Below are positions 50,101-63,900 of a stretch of DNA of 64,000 bases, piece after piece (the stretch's first letter is position 1; each line of letters begins with the position of its first letter). The DNA comes from Nephromyces sp. MM_2019 (taxonomy: Eukaryota > Apicomplexa > Aconoidasida > Nephromycida). Made by a program: the position numbers and the translations under genes. The stretch spans positions 2,102 through 66,101 of the forward strand of contig JADHZB010001199.1 of NCBI GenBank assembly GCA_015657535.1, given 5' to 3'. The notes under the pieces are model-generated. The model saw only the letters and a program-made list of their open reading frames with translations. It made no database searches and was not told the origin of the DNA.

Positions 50101-50762
50101 AAAAAAAAATAAAATTCATTCGCCAGCAGTGCTATAGCACAAAGTTTAGCCGTAGCAATAAGTGGATAGCACAAACGAACGCACTTAATTTAAGCTTTCA
50201 GAAGTATAAAAAATGCACTAGAAAATTTTTTTTGGAACGGAATACAATGAAGATGAATAAGTTTTAAAACCTCAAAAACATCAACATGCTACTCATTATA
50301 TACGGCCTTATTTTTCTTCAGAAGCTAGAAAAAGGCGCAAGCATGAATATGGATCACAACACATACCAACGGGATTACATGATATGTTTGGTACACGCTC
50401 ATTTCCCTTCATTATGCTTTATTTCAATTTTAGCGAATCGCTGGAAATAAATAAGGAATAGTAAAGAAAAAAGCCACGAAGCCGGAACAGAAACACGAAA
50501 TTATGGAAGCTAGCAATTCACCAGCAAAGTAAAATAGACCATGTAAACTTACAAAAGCAGGACCGAAGCTTAAAAAATATGATACATCATCACGCATATA
50601 AGCTGACTTAAAAACATACTCATATTTCAGGAGTTATAAGGAGGCTTTTTCTACGCCTCATTGCTAGAAAACTGCAAAAAATAAAAATTCAGTCGTATAG
50701 CAAAAATTTTAAATATGGACAAAAAAAATTTCCTTATAAATAACAAAATTCAAAAAAACGAG
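47159..50762. other. Intergenic stretch between transporter and ApiAP2 genes
   Basis: The part to about 49 kb is balanced in composition and holds only small overlapping frames. From about 49.5 kb the plus strand becomes A-rich, as expected for the 3' untranslated region of the minus-strand ApiAP2 gene. A plus-strand frame at 49259-49516, with an internal ATG giving MAFHYQRSFIIYNPQRRF, has protein-like composition. It shows no family features or splice context, so it is not called. Confidence 0.5.
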
Positions 50763-53700
50763 TTAACCCACATCCATATTCAATACATTCATAGAGCTCA
50801 TCGATAAGGAAACGGCTTCATTCCGATCCTCATACCAATAACCACTAAGATCACAACCGGTTATACACTTGCTCGCATTGACATCGTTACAATTATGCGA
50901 GCGATCTTCAGTAGCATGCATCGCTGGATCTTCAGCAAAAAAATTTCCGGCTATTAATCCAGCTGGGTTCGAATTTACACCCTCCCTCAAAAAGATTGAG
51001 CTGTGATGCTGGAAATTAGGCCTAGGCCTTTGGGAAGGAAAATTATTTGAATGTAAAGGAGGACTGTACAAATTCTGTCGGGTTGAATTCGATTGCACAG
51101 CGAAAGGCAGAGAATATCTTGAATCGCATTGAAATTCTTCGTGCACAAGCGAAGCATATGAAATCGCATTAAAGGGGGCAGCCATGGGAGCATTGTTTCC
51201 AGGAAAAGCGTACACAGAATTCCCCGGCTCGGGAAATAGCAATCCATGTTGAAAAAAATCTGGCGCGTCGGGCACAGATTGCTGTATTTTTTTCAATAAC
51301 GGAGAGCCTAATACAATATCACTGCTACTGGAAGGATTTTTAAAAATAATACTCACATTCTCCATACTCTGAAGTTGTGTACATTGTGTTTCAGTGCTTG
51401 GACGACATTGCAAAGAAAGCGCATTACAAAAATCTGACGCTGGACAACTCATTGCTGATGAGAATCCCGGTTCACATTCTAAGTTTAATGTCTCCCATAT
51501 TTTTATAGCCGATTTTTCATACTTTGAAGCCACAGAAGCACTTTCTGAGGGAGCAGATTGCAAGCTTGGCATGGTTGAATCCATAGGTGGCTCATTACTA
51601 TATCGAAAATTTACCGCCCGCCTCAAAGCTTCGGAGTACCCAAACTTTGCCACAGAAAAAGCCTTCGTCTTGTGCTTTATTATTTTCCCACTACTATCCC
51701 TCAAAGTGTACTTTGCTAACCAGAGCTTTGAGCTAGGCCTATACACTACACCTGAGAGTTGCATAGGAACAGAGTAAGTTATTTAATAATCCAAGATATT
51801 GAAATAATTACAGAAAAACGGGGTAGGGTGATTTAAGACACTTTGGGTGAAAAAGTGGACAAGCTGCTTGAAAAGTAAAAAAAACCAAAACTCCGATTCA
51901 TACCTCATTCAAAAATAATAGAGGGATAAATAACGCTAAGAAAATCAAAGAGAAATAAAGAAAAAACATCCTCGACAAGTTAATTTTTTACTATCCAAAT
52001 TTTCTGCCTTGGCGTAGCATTCAAGCAATATAGCGTCTAATTTATCAGAAAAGGATTAGAAAAAACTTGAGTATTTATAACAAGTATATTACTTGCTAAT
52101 GCAACAATAAAAATATAAAATTCCCAATATGTGCAATATTATCGGCATTAACGAGAAATATTAAAGGCAATCCAATCACTAGTACGCACTCATTCTTTGC
52201 TGCTGTACCAAATTCATGTGGCTATAGCGAATACTTAATAAGTGAAAATTGAGAAGCTTAAAGGAAGTAGCACACCTTGTATTCCTGAAGAACAAGGCAT
52301 ACTTGTCACGCCATCACCGTAGGTATTTCGAAAATTTTTCTTGCCTATTATCCCAGTGGAAGGTTCTGCAGAACTCAGTGAATTTTGGTTTTCATCAATA
52401 AATATACTTGGATCATCAGAAAGCCAATCTTCGCATAATTTTTGTTGTAATGCAGCAGGAGTTTCATTCACAGCGTTAGTTGTCTCCCTTGATTCTAAGT
52501 TAGGGTCCTCTGAAGTCCAGATATTTAAGCGTGAATGCAGCCATTTTAAAAGCCTTGCTAATTGAAAAGATTCATCAACACATATCCATTTTCTTATTAA
52601 AAAAAGAGAAGCTTGAAGCCTTGCAGGAACAGTACCACCATAATCTGATATCTGAAAATATCGCAAATATCTCAATGACTCATTCTGGAATAATTTCTTG
52701 ACTCCCATGAGAGAAGCATCTTCTCCATATTCCTCTGCACCCTTTATAAAATTAAACATTTCCGCTTGCGCGAAGGGAAAGCTGCGGTCAGAGATGCGAG
52801 TCGAATCATCTTTGCTGAACAAATTTTGATGAGCCGGGTTCGCACTATTGGATTCATAAGCGCCATCTATATAATCACTATGCACATATTCAACTACCCA
52901 AGCTTGTAAATGCTGACTATATTGAACTTCTGACTGGAAATGATTTAGAAACTTGTATAAAAGCTTCTGTATCCTCAGAGCAGCATTATCAAGCAATTTT
53001 GAATCCCTGCAGATGATATTAGAGTTCATTCCAGGATCTGCCGATTTTCCACAAAGCGTTTGGGAACCAGTCCCGTGCATTTTCCTATGGAATTCTTCTT
53101 TTTTGTCGCTGATGGGCTCATTTATATCAGGAAAAACAATGACTGCTAGACTTTTTAGCTTCTTCCAAAGAATTAAGCCTTGAATAAATATATTAAAGTA
53201 TCTTTCGCTCTTCTTATCCGCTCCTGTATTGTCACATGCCGACTTTAAGGCTTTGTATCCAAATGATGAAGTGCATGGGCCATATGAATCATCATACTGG
53301 CTGATTCCTCCCTCATCAATGTAAGCAGAATCAGATTTTTCTTCGGAAGAAAACGGGACTGATGAAATCCTTGATGCTCGAGTATGCTCTGAATCCTTTC
53401 TATCGATATCGCACGACTGAAAGCAACATGTTTCCACCTGAGATTCACTATAAACATTCTTGGGAAGGCTCAAAGCGCTTTCAAAGAATTCGTCCTGAAA
53501 ATTAGGACAAGCTTCATTTACGCCATTGGAACTACAGAAATTTCGTCCCCGTGAATTAAAGCATATGTCTCTTTGATGCTCTTTTTCAGTTCTTTGATTC
53601 GAAGAAATAACGCTTCGATCATCTAGATTCCTAACTGTAACGTCAGCCTTTCTATGCAATTTCGCAACACCACAATTCTCCACATCTTTTCTTATGTTTA

Positions 53701-54370
53701 TTGCCATGTTCTTAGCGCGATTAACACCATACTTAACCGTTGAAAATGCCTTAGTCTTCCGTTTTCCCTGCTGGTACCACTGAGCCATCCATGCGGATCT
53801 TGTGGGATTGAAGAATACCCCAGCTATAGGGCTTGTAAAATATTCTGGGTTAGTTAATTTCAGTGCGCACAATGTCATATCAGCTCTGGAATTGCACTTT
53901 GAATCTTCTTCTTTAGCAGAAACACTAGCTAAGTTAAAATTTTCATCTGGAAAGGTATCATCGTGCAAGTCTTGCTTATCAGCTACCCCGTGCATATCTT
54001 CGAATATATTGGCAAATCTTGCAGAATTCTCATCAGCCCCTAGTGAGTGCTCATCTTGAGTTGAAGAACTATCCGGAAAAGAATCGGTAGTTACGTGAGG
54101 CTGCACTTCACCCGCCTTGTATGCTTTGTTAGATTTAATAAATTGACCACTACGTTGACAGCACTTGTTAAAAACATAAAGCAAACCTCCATCAGTATCT
54201 TCTCTGAAGCGTACGGCTAAACTCTTGGCCTCTAACAAGCCATTTATTGCAGGAAAAATCTTGTATCCTTCAGCGCCTTCTCCAGATCCATATGGAGTCT
54301 TCCAAGCCCTAATATACCTATCATAAACTACGCTCTTAAATCTGGACGCCGAGAACTGCTCCTTGGACAT
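50763..54370 (-). CDS. ApiAP2 transcription factor with three AP2-like domains (two clear, one degenerate)
   Basis: Two exons, 54370-52276 and 51751-50763, join in phase across a GTGTGC donor and a CTCTCAG acceptor to give 1027 residues. The clear AP2 domains are at about residues 181-229 (GVFFNPTRSAWMAQW, KRKTKAFSTVKYG) and 697-752 (GVVYRPSSKLWLAKY, KTKAFSVAKFGYSEALRRAV). The intron falls exactly at the start of the last domain, SGIQ/GVVY. A degenerate domain at about 11-58 (VVYDRYIRAWKTP, ending AKSLAVRFRED) and a W-containing fragment near 500 (VQYSQHLQAWVVEYVH) may be worn copies. The rest is acidic and Ser-rich, with no other domain seen. ApiAP2 proteins are the main sequence-specific DNA-binding regulators of apicomplexan stage change. 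The ATG follows a TAA-free stretch with no nearby acceptor, so this start is preferred. It lies 178 bases downstream of another ApiAP2 gene in the same orientation. Confidence 0.85.
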
Positions 54371-54547
54371 CCAATTAATAGACGCAGGCAGGGTGGGTAA
54401 CGCAGTATTACAGAAACGATTTTTCTCTTCCCTACAAATTTTTCGTTCACAGAAAAAAGCTCATTTTGTTATACGTATACAGATTTTTAGGATTGAACAG
54501 GAAAAATACAATAAAAATAGCTTCATATTCACCTTCTAAGCAAGCAT

Positions 54548-57500
54548 TCAAGCACAGCTAAACGCGGAATACGCATTAGACACTTTCAAAATTTTGGATA
54601 GCAACAAGCGAAGCTTTACAGGACTCTGAAAGGGAGGATTTTTTACATGTTTCAGGGCATGCATCACTGCAAGAGATGAAAAAATTTTATCATTTACTGA
54701 AGTCTCAAATTGCTGTTCCAGGCTAATTGAATGTAATATACTGGTAAGCTTCACATACCTATACTCTTAAATAATATATGCTTGTAAACTCCAACAGATT
54801 ATCTCAATATTTTTCCCAATAACTAGAAATGATACAAAGCAAAAGTAAAAAATTAAAAAAACTTAAAAAGGTCCTTTTATTAAAATAATTTGTGTTACAC
54901 GGAAATTACTAGGCGCCACACACATACACAAAAGTGACTATACTCTTTTGAAAATCCTTTAGGCTTAATAAATTGCTAGAATAATGAAGAAGCATAGCAA
55001 ATGACCCGCAGTTCCATGGAGTTCAAGGACTTAGTCACCAGAGATTAGTGAGCAATGGTGAGCATAGCAGCAGTGTATAGGAAATTGCGGGGAGTATTTA
55101 ATTTTGGAAATTCTAGCCGTATTTTTCCCTATTATCACTGGGAAGATATATATCAGAACATTAACATCACAAAGTCACTACATAAGTAATGCTTTCAGTA
55201 ATTATATATTCAGAAGTAATGGTTGGAGCAAATTCATGACCGCCAGACTGTTCTGGCTTCAAATGTGTTCCTAGGCTGGTAGAAAAAGCATGAAAAAATG
55301 CAGTAAAACTAACTGCATAAATTTTTTTGCTTCGTTAATCCGAGTCTTTTGCTGTAATTTAAATTAATGTACGTAACAGTAATTCCATGAAGAAAATGAG
55401 GAATCACTGATTTAGAATAAGCAATTCTTACTAAAAGCGCACACGTTGAAAAAAAGATATCCCACTAATTGTTTTTTTCATCTCATGCTCAATTACCTTA
55501 GCTTACATGCCATTTCCCAGGCTTTTTCGTAACCAAGAGATCTACACTTGAAACGCTTACAATATCGCTTTCCTGCTAATCGCCATTGAACTACCCAAGC
55601 ATCATGGTATGGGCTATAAAAGCAACCTTCTTTGCTGGGTAACACTTCACTATGACCATTGTCATACTTTTTCTTAGAACCAGAGTTGTGGCAATATATA
55701 TTAGAAGGATATTTAGATTTGGCGCGAATAAATCGCTCTGAAGGGTAATCAGCAGGAGAGGAATTAATTTCCAAACCTTTCCATAGCTTAGAGGATCTTT
55801 TTGTGTGACTAAACGCTCCAAAATGATGGCAGGAATCAAATTTAGTTTCCGACCTAGTACTCAAAGGTGAGCCGCTATTCCAGTGCTTAAACTTCTTGTT
55901 CTGAACTTTTGAGTCATCAGCAAAAGAATTAAGCTTCTTCCTTCTTTTTTCACAGAGAGTCTCGCCTTCTGATTAGACCAAATATTGTTTGATAATTTGA
56001 AAAATAAAAAGCGCGGCATCATCAACGGTAAAACATATAAAAAAACGACTAAGCGCCATGATGCACTATTTGAGCACTTTTTGAAAAAGACTAAAAAAAT
56101 TTAGGACCCCCCTAAAGAGTTCAAAGCATCCATGATATGTGTCAGTAACTAGTTCGTACTAAATTTTCCGTTGGAAACCCATACAAAGTAAAACTACATC
56201 TTCTCGTTCGGGTAAAATGGCCTTTATGAACACTCTAGAAAAAATTAAAGATACAGGGGTATCACCAAGCTCCAAGCCAAAGAAAAACTTTAAAGGCAAA
56301 GCATTACATGCTCGAAACAAAGCTAAATTTTTTTCAATTCATTATCCTTGCGTTTAAACCAAAAATTTATAGCTGCAAATAACGAAGTACGCCCTTAACT
56401 TTAGTAATAAGGTATGACGGCGAAAAAGCAGAAAAAAACATAATAAATAACTTTGGATAGAGCAGCAGTAGCAAATTGAGTTGGAACACAATCGAATAAT
56501 GCTACCATACAACATAATATTAGCTTTGAAGCCTACAGAAAACTAATTGAAGCGTAAAAACAAGATGCAATTATAAAGGCCTTGAGATTCCATCACATTT
56601 ACAATTAAGCTAAAATTCTGTAAAAAGCTCATTGGAAATTATCAGGTCTTCATAAATAAGGCTATTGATGAGCACTACATAGTATATGAAAAGATTCTTA
56701 AATTTTTTAAAACCAACCGGGGAGCCTGTCCCAGTAATTAAAAGCATTATTGGACCTCCTTAATTCGACTAATTCCGAGTTATCTGCGGCGGTAGAGTAT
56801 GCCATCCTGGTGCTATTTTCGCCTGATTTCGAAGCGTTTTCGAAAAAAATAGCCCCATGATGCTCTGCTGCGTAAGCAGCAGCATCTTCCCTGGCATGAA
56901 AATTCCTGTAGTAGAATACAAGCAAGTAGTCTGCAGGGACATTGGACAATTTTGAAACAATCCAGCTCTTAAGAAACTTGATTCTAATGCAAAATTTCCA
57001 TAGAAAGGTTTGCATAAAGCAAAAATGAAATGTTTCAAATTCGGCATTTTTTCATTCCCTGATTATCACAAAAAATGACGGAGAAACAAGCCTCTAACAT
57101 AACCTTATTTTCGACTGCTTATTTACATTTTTTCAATTGTTCACTAGAAAGCTAGTTCAATAATTTCATGCAAAAACAGCAGAGTGTACCGAATAAAACT
57201 TTATAATGAGATAGTACCTGCAACTTCCCAAAAATCCAAGTTCAGGTCCTACATCGCGATTACTTTCCAATAATTTCGCAGTACCTCTATCAATCGCAAA
57301 GAGCCTGGGTTCCTTCCAATGCTTTGAAAAGGTCGCAGAATTGTTGAACCTGGTCAGGCTAAGATTTGCACCGGCAGAATACCTGGCCGGATCAGTTCCC
57401 CTTTTATCCTGTAGGGAGACTTTTGCAGGAAAAATGCAATTATTATCTTTAGCATTTGCCACCGATAAACCTCCCAAACTGTGAGTATAGCCTCGAAAAC

Positions 57501-57636
57501 CTTTAAAAATCCCTAATTTCGTTTTATCACAGCCTATATGAGTATACGTAGGCATTTCCACACTGTCCTCTAGATGATGCGAACTCACTTCTTGGTCACC
57601 ACTGAGTCTCTCAAAAGATGCTAGGTCTTGTTTCAT
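54548..57636 (-). CDS. ApiAP2-domain protein, four exons
   Basis: Exons 57636-57218, 56983-56718, 55968-55497 and 54758-54548 join in phase to 455 residues. The AP2 domain is at about 342-400 (EGCFYSPYHDAWVVQWRLAG, KRYCKRFKCRSLGYEKAW) and is interrupted by the last intron after ACKL. A basic EKRRKKL stretch near residue 235 is a likely nuclear signal. The third junction uses a weak GTTGGT donor. If it is not used, exons 1-2 form a separate gene ending LPGWF with TAA at 56707, and the AP2 part begins elsewhere. The N-terminal region holds SNVPADYLLVFYYRNF and AREDAAAYAAEHHG, a compact alpha/beta-looking piece that I cannot assign. Probable role: DNA-binding regulator. It lies head-to-tail with the larger ApiAP2 gene, which may point to local duplication, although the domains are not close copies. 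Confidence 0.75.
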
Positions 57637-60600
57637 GGTGAAAACATTGTTTCACAATAAACTCAGTCAGGATCCTTAGTAGCAGAAGGTTGGATGATTC
57701 GCTATACATTCACAACCATAAAAAAAAATCGAATTTTTAAAAGCTGGATATACAGGCGAAAAAGTTCGGTCATGAAAAAAATTTGAAGGCTCAAACAAGT
57801 CTTTTAAAAAGAATATCAAATAAAAAAAATTTAAACCAGCTGTAGATTAAATCATAATTTTTGCAGCTAATAATCAAATAATGAAGCAAATTCTATGCCA
57901 CACAAAATATTCACGAAACATGCCATATATGTAAAAATTGATCTAGAAAATCTCTAGACTCTTCAAGAATATTCTGAAAATGCGCACAACCTAACTTTTT
58001 ATATCATGCTGCTACCAATTTATTGGAGCAATGGATCTGCTACCAGCCATAATTTGTAGTCATCAGTGATAGATCAAAAAAGGTGTTTTTAAAAGCACCA
58101 ACAGCTACACACCTGAAGAAATAGGAGACACAAGATCATTCTTATTTTTCAAGCATATTTGATGCAGATTTACCGGCTTCAGGACCAAAAACAGGGGCAC
58201 AAATATCTACATTACTTAGCTATAAAGCACGTTATGAACACAAGCATAAAACCCAGGAACCTGCTTATATTACTTGAAGCATTGCTGCACGGCTACCACC
58301 ATGGTAAAAAAGTTTAAACTCATTTTTTCCCGCAAAATTTTTTTTCCAAGAATGATCACAACAATCTGCAGCCACTACTCACTAGAGGTAAGCATCCCTA
58401 AAAATCAAAAGTCCTAGTCGTATGAACTTAAATCATATACTTATTTAGAAAAATTTACCCAGTTCCTACAAAGATTTGGCAAAAGGTAAATAAGCAAGCA
58501 GTTACTGTGTACAGGAAAGATGAATTCCTGCATTTTGTCAGAATAATTAGCAAATGAACTTCTATCACAGGGCATAAACCCAAAATTAATAATCATAAAA
58601 ATAAAGTTAAAACTATGTAGCTCACTGTAACGAAGTTCAGTTGGAATATAAATTTTTATTAGCTCAAAAAAAGACAACTTATTGGGAAAGATGCTAGCTT
58701 TAAAGAAAAAAAGAAATACACTCATTAGGATGTCTTTAAAGACATGTACTAGGCGCTTCCATACAACTTGAAACTACACAGCGTATGTTAATTCCACGAA
58801 AATTTATAGCCTGCGATTTTTTCCTTCAAAAATAAAAAGTATTTCATTTCTTAATAGTACATAAAAAACTATATGTACTTGCAATACTTTCGAAGAATAA
58901 AATGACATCGAAAGTAAGCAATAGAGAGAATTTAAATGCAATTCCTACCACGCTAAAAAAAATAAACGTGGTACACCAACGCCAGAAAAAAATTCTGGTA
59001 GGCTTCGCACTACTCTAGATTAATAAATTTATCATAATAAATTGAACACACTAGTTTTACACAGTTTTAATAAAAGCTGTTAGGGGGTAAAAAAAGTTTC
59101 TCCAAGTTCCATTTTTTACTGTTTCCATGCAACTGGAATTCTATCTCACTATGCATCATTGAGCTACGGTCTCCTTAGAATTAAGCATAAAGAATATCAA
59201 AGACATGATTAGCAGCATTGGGTTAGCCCACTATGATGACATCGCTATACAACACAAAAAAAAGTAAAGCTTCAGCAATGCCTTTCGTGAAGTGAACACT
59301 GTATCTGCATCTTAGCTGATAAACCTCTCCATCTGTAAAGTTATGCACGGGAGTCAAACCGCTTAATATAAGGAACTCGATCAATTAAAAAAACTATGCT
59401 TCACAGTTAGACAAATAGCCATAAAAAGCTGTGATGTTGCGATATGCACAAAGATTAAAGATATATCAAGAGGCCATTACCTACAAGAATGGCTTAGCTA
59501 TAATACCTAATTCTCTGGCTTTAAATATACAGTGCATCCTGCACAAGACTATCAGTGACCATTAGATAAATCACGTAAAAAAAATACTTATCAAGTTGCT
59601 ATGCTATTCAACTGATGCAATGACCACTAAAAATTATCAAATAGGTCGCAGGCAGCTAAACCAGATTACAAGCTGAGCTTTCAAATTTCTGATCGGCGCT
59701 TCTTTTTGTGAATTTATTATTTCTATCTAGCACTACTACTTAAAGATGGCCAAGCTTCCACAAAAGAAAATATACCTACCCAGCTACAGCAAATTTTACT
59801 GCAAAGAAAAATCTTTGCAATAACTACAAAAAACAGTTTTTTCGCGAAGCAATTAGTATGGAGCTTATTCATCCATGGCGAGACAAAAGCATTCAGGCAA
59901 TCAAAACTAAACTAAGACAACAAAACGCTAATAAGGAAACCTAATCTTGCAATAAAAAGCAGTACTTAAGGGATCGAGCTGTATTATACTCTTTATAACA
60001 ATTAACTATAAAAACATCGCCAATACACTGTCAGGCAAAAATGAAATATTCTTGAATGTAACTTTTTCATGTTGCAAACATTTTCCCTAAGAATCTACAA
60101 CTTTAGAGGCTTGAGGCCTTCCTCTATGATTTTAAATCAGTTAGCTTAATATGAGGATTAATTTTCTGGCTTCAGTAATTTCATAGCTATATATCAAGAT
60201 TCTTTCTTATGATCCAATAAAAACTACATCACAAATCATCCCAACTAGAGTAGGATAGACAAGGATGCAAATTTCCAGGGCTGTGTATTTTTTGCATAAA
60301 AATTTCAACAAATTACTAACGTATTCACTTTAAGAGGAAAATATACGACCCGTCCTAATATTCAAAAAAATAATCATATCCACGCAACACCTTATACAGC
60401 AGCCGATTCAAGCAGAGTTAGGCAGATTGCTTTGAAATTATTGCTTTAACATGAAATAGTCATGAAAGCAATTCATAATGACGGCTTCAGTATTTTAATT
60501 TGTTGCAGCAAATTCCCGTGGAAAAATAATCCTAGCCAACTTAACGCAGCCAGAGCAACCACTTTGCCAAGTTGTTGAAACAGCATAATTGAGACTTCAT

Positions 60601-60900
60601 AAAACAAAAAAAAATTAAGCGAGAAATAGTGAGGGAATGCATTTTTACAATTTATAACAAGTTTTTTTGATGAAGTGAAGTATTTAATCAGGCTAAAGTT
60701 TAAGCGGAGTACTGTTTCAGGTAAGTAGCTGCAGTTATGCAAAAAAAAAGAGTGCAAGTCTAATTTTCAAGGCCAAATTTGTTCCCTTAAAGATCAAGCA
60801 AACTGAGATTGAATATTGATAACAGTAGGAATTAAATCAATTGCTTGTTTGAACGAAAGTATGCGGCATATTTTTGAAGATTTATAGGTAATGCAAACCA
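57637..60900. other. A-skewed stretch upstream of the ApiAP2 gene, no called gene
   Basis: The plus strand stays strongly A-rich to about 60.9 kb, like introns or untranslated sequence of a minus-strand transcript. Only small Phe/Leu/Ile-rich minus frames are open (58441-58725 and 60473-60757), as expected for T-rich sequence. The latter includes an ATG at 60586 with a signal-like MLFQQLGKVVALAALSWLGL but has no donor after it. The region may be a long 5' leader of the ApiAP2 gene or hold very small exons. Confidence 0.45.
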
Positions 60901-63900
60901 AATTTGGCTTATGACTAGAATCCTTAAGCCATATAAATAATTCCCACTCGATAATTAAAAGAGGTAACCCTTCTGCCCAGCCTCTTATTCATGCCTAGCA
61001 TACTGCGCAAGCGCATTTACTCGAAAAGCCACTTCCTTAGAATATCCTTAATCGCTAAATCTCAAGTATAACCCTGCACAGGAAGTAATCGTAATTTCTA
61101 GAGGCAGAAGAGCAAAACATCAGGGATCAGCATTTTCTAAGCAGCTTCTTACACATCTGAAGTTGAAATTAGGCAGTCAATAACGGTAAACAGCAAGAGA
61201 ATAGCCGAATAAAAGCCATTCGAACTAAAAAATATTTTGCTTTAGCGGGATCCAAGTAGCCAGTAACACGTTTCATATTTCTTTAAAAAATTTTTTTACA
61301 TTAAATACGGTCAGGTGGGGCCTTTTCCAACTTAACACCTGAGACATCTACTAGTTTCAAAACAAGCCGCATTTAAGAAAAGTACGCTAAATTCTTCCTT
61401 TCCATGTAAACAAACATTATTTTGTGGCTGTGGCCCTGCAAGGTTGAACTAGATACCATGATCATTATAAGCGACGCCCGCAGTTACGTAACGGAAGATG
61501 TAGGCACGGAGGATCCCTGGCTTTTGGTGAAGTACCAAGTGATCGTGCTCAGGTTGCAAATCAGGCATCCTGTGTATAGCAGGATCCGCAGGAATAGCAA
61601 ACTCATTGTAGGTCATAATAAGCTGCTGCCTCAGAAATCCCAGTTGAAATCAACACAGGAGCCTCCCAGATGGTGGCACAACCAAAGGTTTGCACATGCA
61701 GTTCCATCAAAATTATAATTGAAAATACTCCAGCGTAGTATACGTATTATGGCCCCCTGCTATGGTGATCTACTATCTCACGTTGAGTAGATCTTCAATT
61801 TCCATAAAGATAGGCTGCTCAGGCCACCTGGCACATTTGCATTCACACTGCAAGTACACGGGACTACGAATATAGCGCTTCAAACAGATTTTAGACCTAT
61901 GCATTATGCCATACTAAGGGGATAGCTACGAAAGGGCCTGAGTGCGAGCACTACCAGGATTAGTCTTAATGTGCATATATTAGAAACTGGCCAAGTGATG
62001 CTGCGCCGATGCACCACGATATTACGAATAAACTCCCCTACAATGATAATTGCTACAGCTAATAACATACTTCATATTTCAGGACATTTTTTTTTAAGAA
62101 ATTTAGTTGTAAAGTATTTTTATTAAGTTAACCCAAGCGCCCCAATCAAAATTTTGGAACAGCTAAGCCAGGCGTCGCAGTCTTCATCGTTGGTAAATAC
62201 TCACCCTTGGTTTTTGTTTGATTCACCAGTCGTCACGAAAAATGAAATTTTTAAGGCTTAGTGGAATGAATGAAGGATGCGAAAATTCCTAGCAAATTCC
62301 ATTCCAAGCTTCCATCTTCTCTGACGTGATGTGATACACGTAAATATTGAAGGTATTCCTAGTACTCAACAACAATCCATTCTTTGCTAGCAAATGCCTC
62401 GCGATGCACGTTAGCGATCCAAGCATTCTTAACGTTTTTAGACGCTCACTTCAAGCGTAAAATGCCGAGTAGTAAGAGCCGAGTACGAATTATAGGGTCG
62501 CAGAAGGTTTTTTAAGTTAAGCCCAGTTTAATTTTTTTGCGTGCATGTTATAACATGGTTGACTCCATCTTTTTTTATCGTACCTTCTGTGGAAATACAT
62601 GCCGTAGCTACCTGATTGTTAATGACACCGTTGTATTTTTTTTCTAGCTCCAGGTGTAAGACATCAGAAACTTATTCTCTTTAACGAAAATAACTGGTTT
62701 AACCGATGTCGTTTTCGTGTTAAATAAACTCTTTATGGCACGTGAGAGAAGAGTCAAGTTTATTATAACATAAAGTTGACTAAAAACAACGGCTGGTTAT
62801 TGAAATAAACAGCGCATTGATTTGAATCCATATTCAGCCCTTATCTAGGTAACGCGAGCGTCATGCTAAGTTATTTCACGAAAAAATTTGACTGAGAAAG
62901 GGGTAAGATACAACCAAAAAAAACTTCAGAAATGTATGCATTAGGGCTACCGCTACACCCTATTAGCGCATTTAAAAGCCATACGTTACGTGGATATTTT
63001 CTGCCTTTAAAATCATACGAAATCCATTTTCAAGCTTAGCTTCTAGGTAATAATATTTTCATTCGCATTTCAAGTGGTGTAAAGCTGGTTAGAGCGTTCG
63101 TGTATACTTTATTGTAGGGTCTACTAAAAGTGATATAAAAGAAGTAAACGCAATTCTATATTGCGCAGTTTGATTATTAACTTAAGTCTATAGATATTAA
63201 TTATGCCACAGATTGATGGTGCAGCGATGAGAAAATTGCAGTTATGTTTTTTAATGGAAGAAATAGAAAACACATTCAACGCAGCGGTTCTTTTACAAGA
63301 AATGCAAAAACTTCTACCAACATGTTTGCTGAGGACCCATACATATTTAGCCATTACTTGGCTTCTTTTCTGTAATGATTCTTGAGCGCTTTTATATACT
63401 AGTCAATAGCTTGCTATCCTAGTATAGCATTGCAAATTACGTGAAAAAGAATTATTTTATCACAAAAAGATATTTGTCTTATTTTGAGCTTCCATTCAAT
63501 TCTGGCTTTGAAAATTTTTTGACGAAGTTGTAATGAATACTCTCATTGTTCACCCAAAAATTATAACCTAACAAGTGAAGCTACATTTTGCGCTTCAAAG
63601 TGTTACGTAGCTTCCATATCAACTGGATAGCAGTAATTGATAGCGTTGCACTAACACGTAAAATTATCAGCGGGGATGCGGCATGACAAAATTCCTTGGT
63701 TTTCTTTGCTATAAAAAATTTTTGCTAGACCATAATGGAGTGCATTTTTAGAGGGCCTACGGACAGAAACAAAAAGCACCTTTTAAAAAATACATAGCCT
63801 AAATTATGCTATCTTCTGATCTCATGGCATAGATTTTAGTAACGACTAGCATCTCATTATGTTGCATAAGGCAGAATGCTTCACAAGGTATCATGTACTG

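Noticed and set aside
56769..57047. Resemblance of the AREDAAAYAAEHHG stretch to a small complex I subunit motif
   Set aside because: Only a short loose match, the flanking conserved residues are absent, and apicomplexans generally lack complex I.
60473..60757. Minus-strand frame with a signal-like hydrophobic stretch
   Set aside because: T-rich sequence yields Phe/Leu-rich peptides by chance, and there is no donor after the hydrophobic segment or recognisable mature protein.
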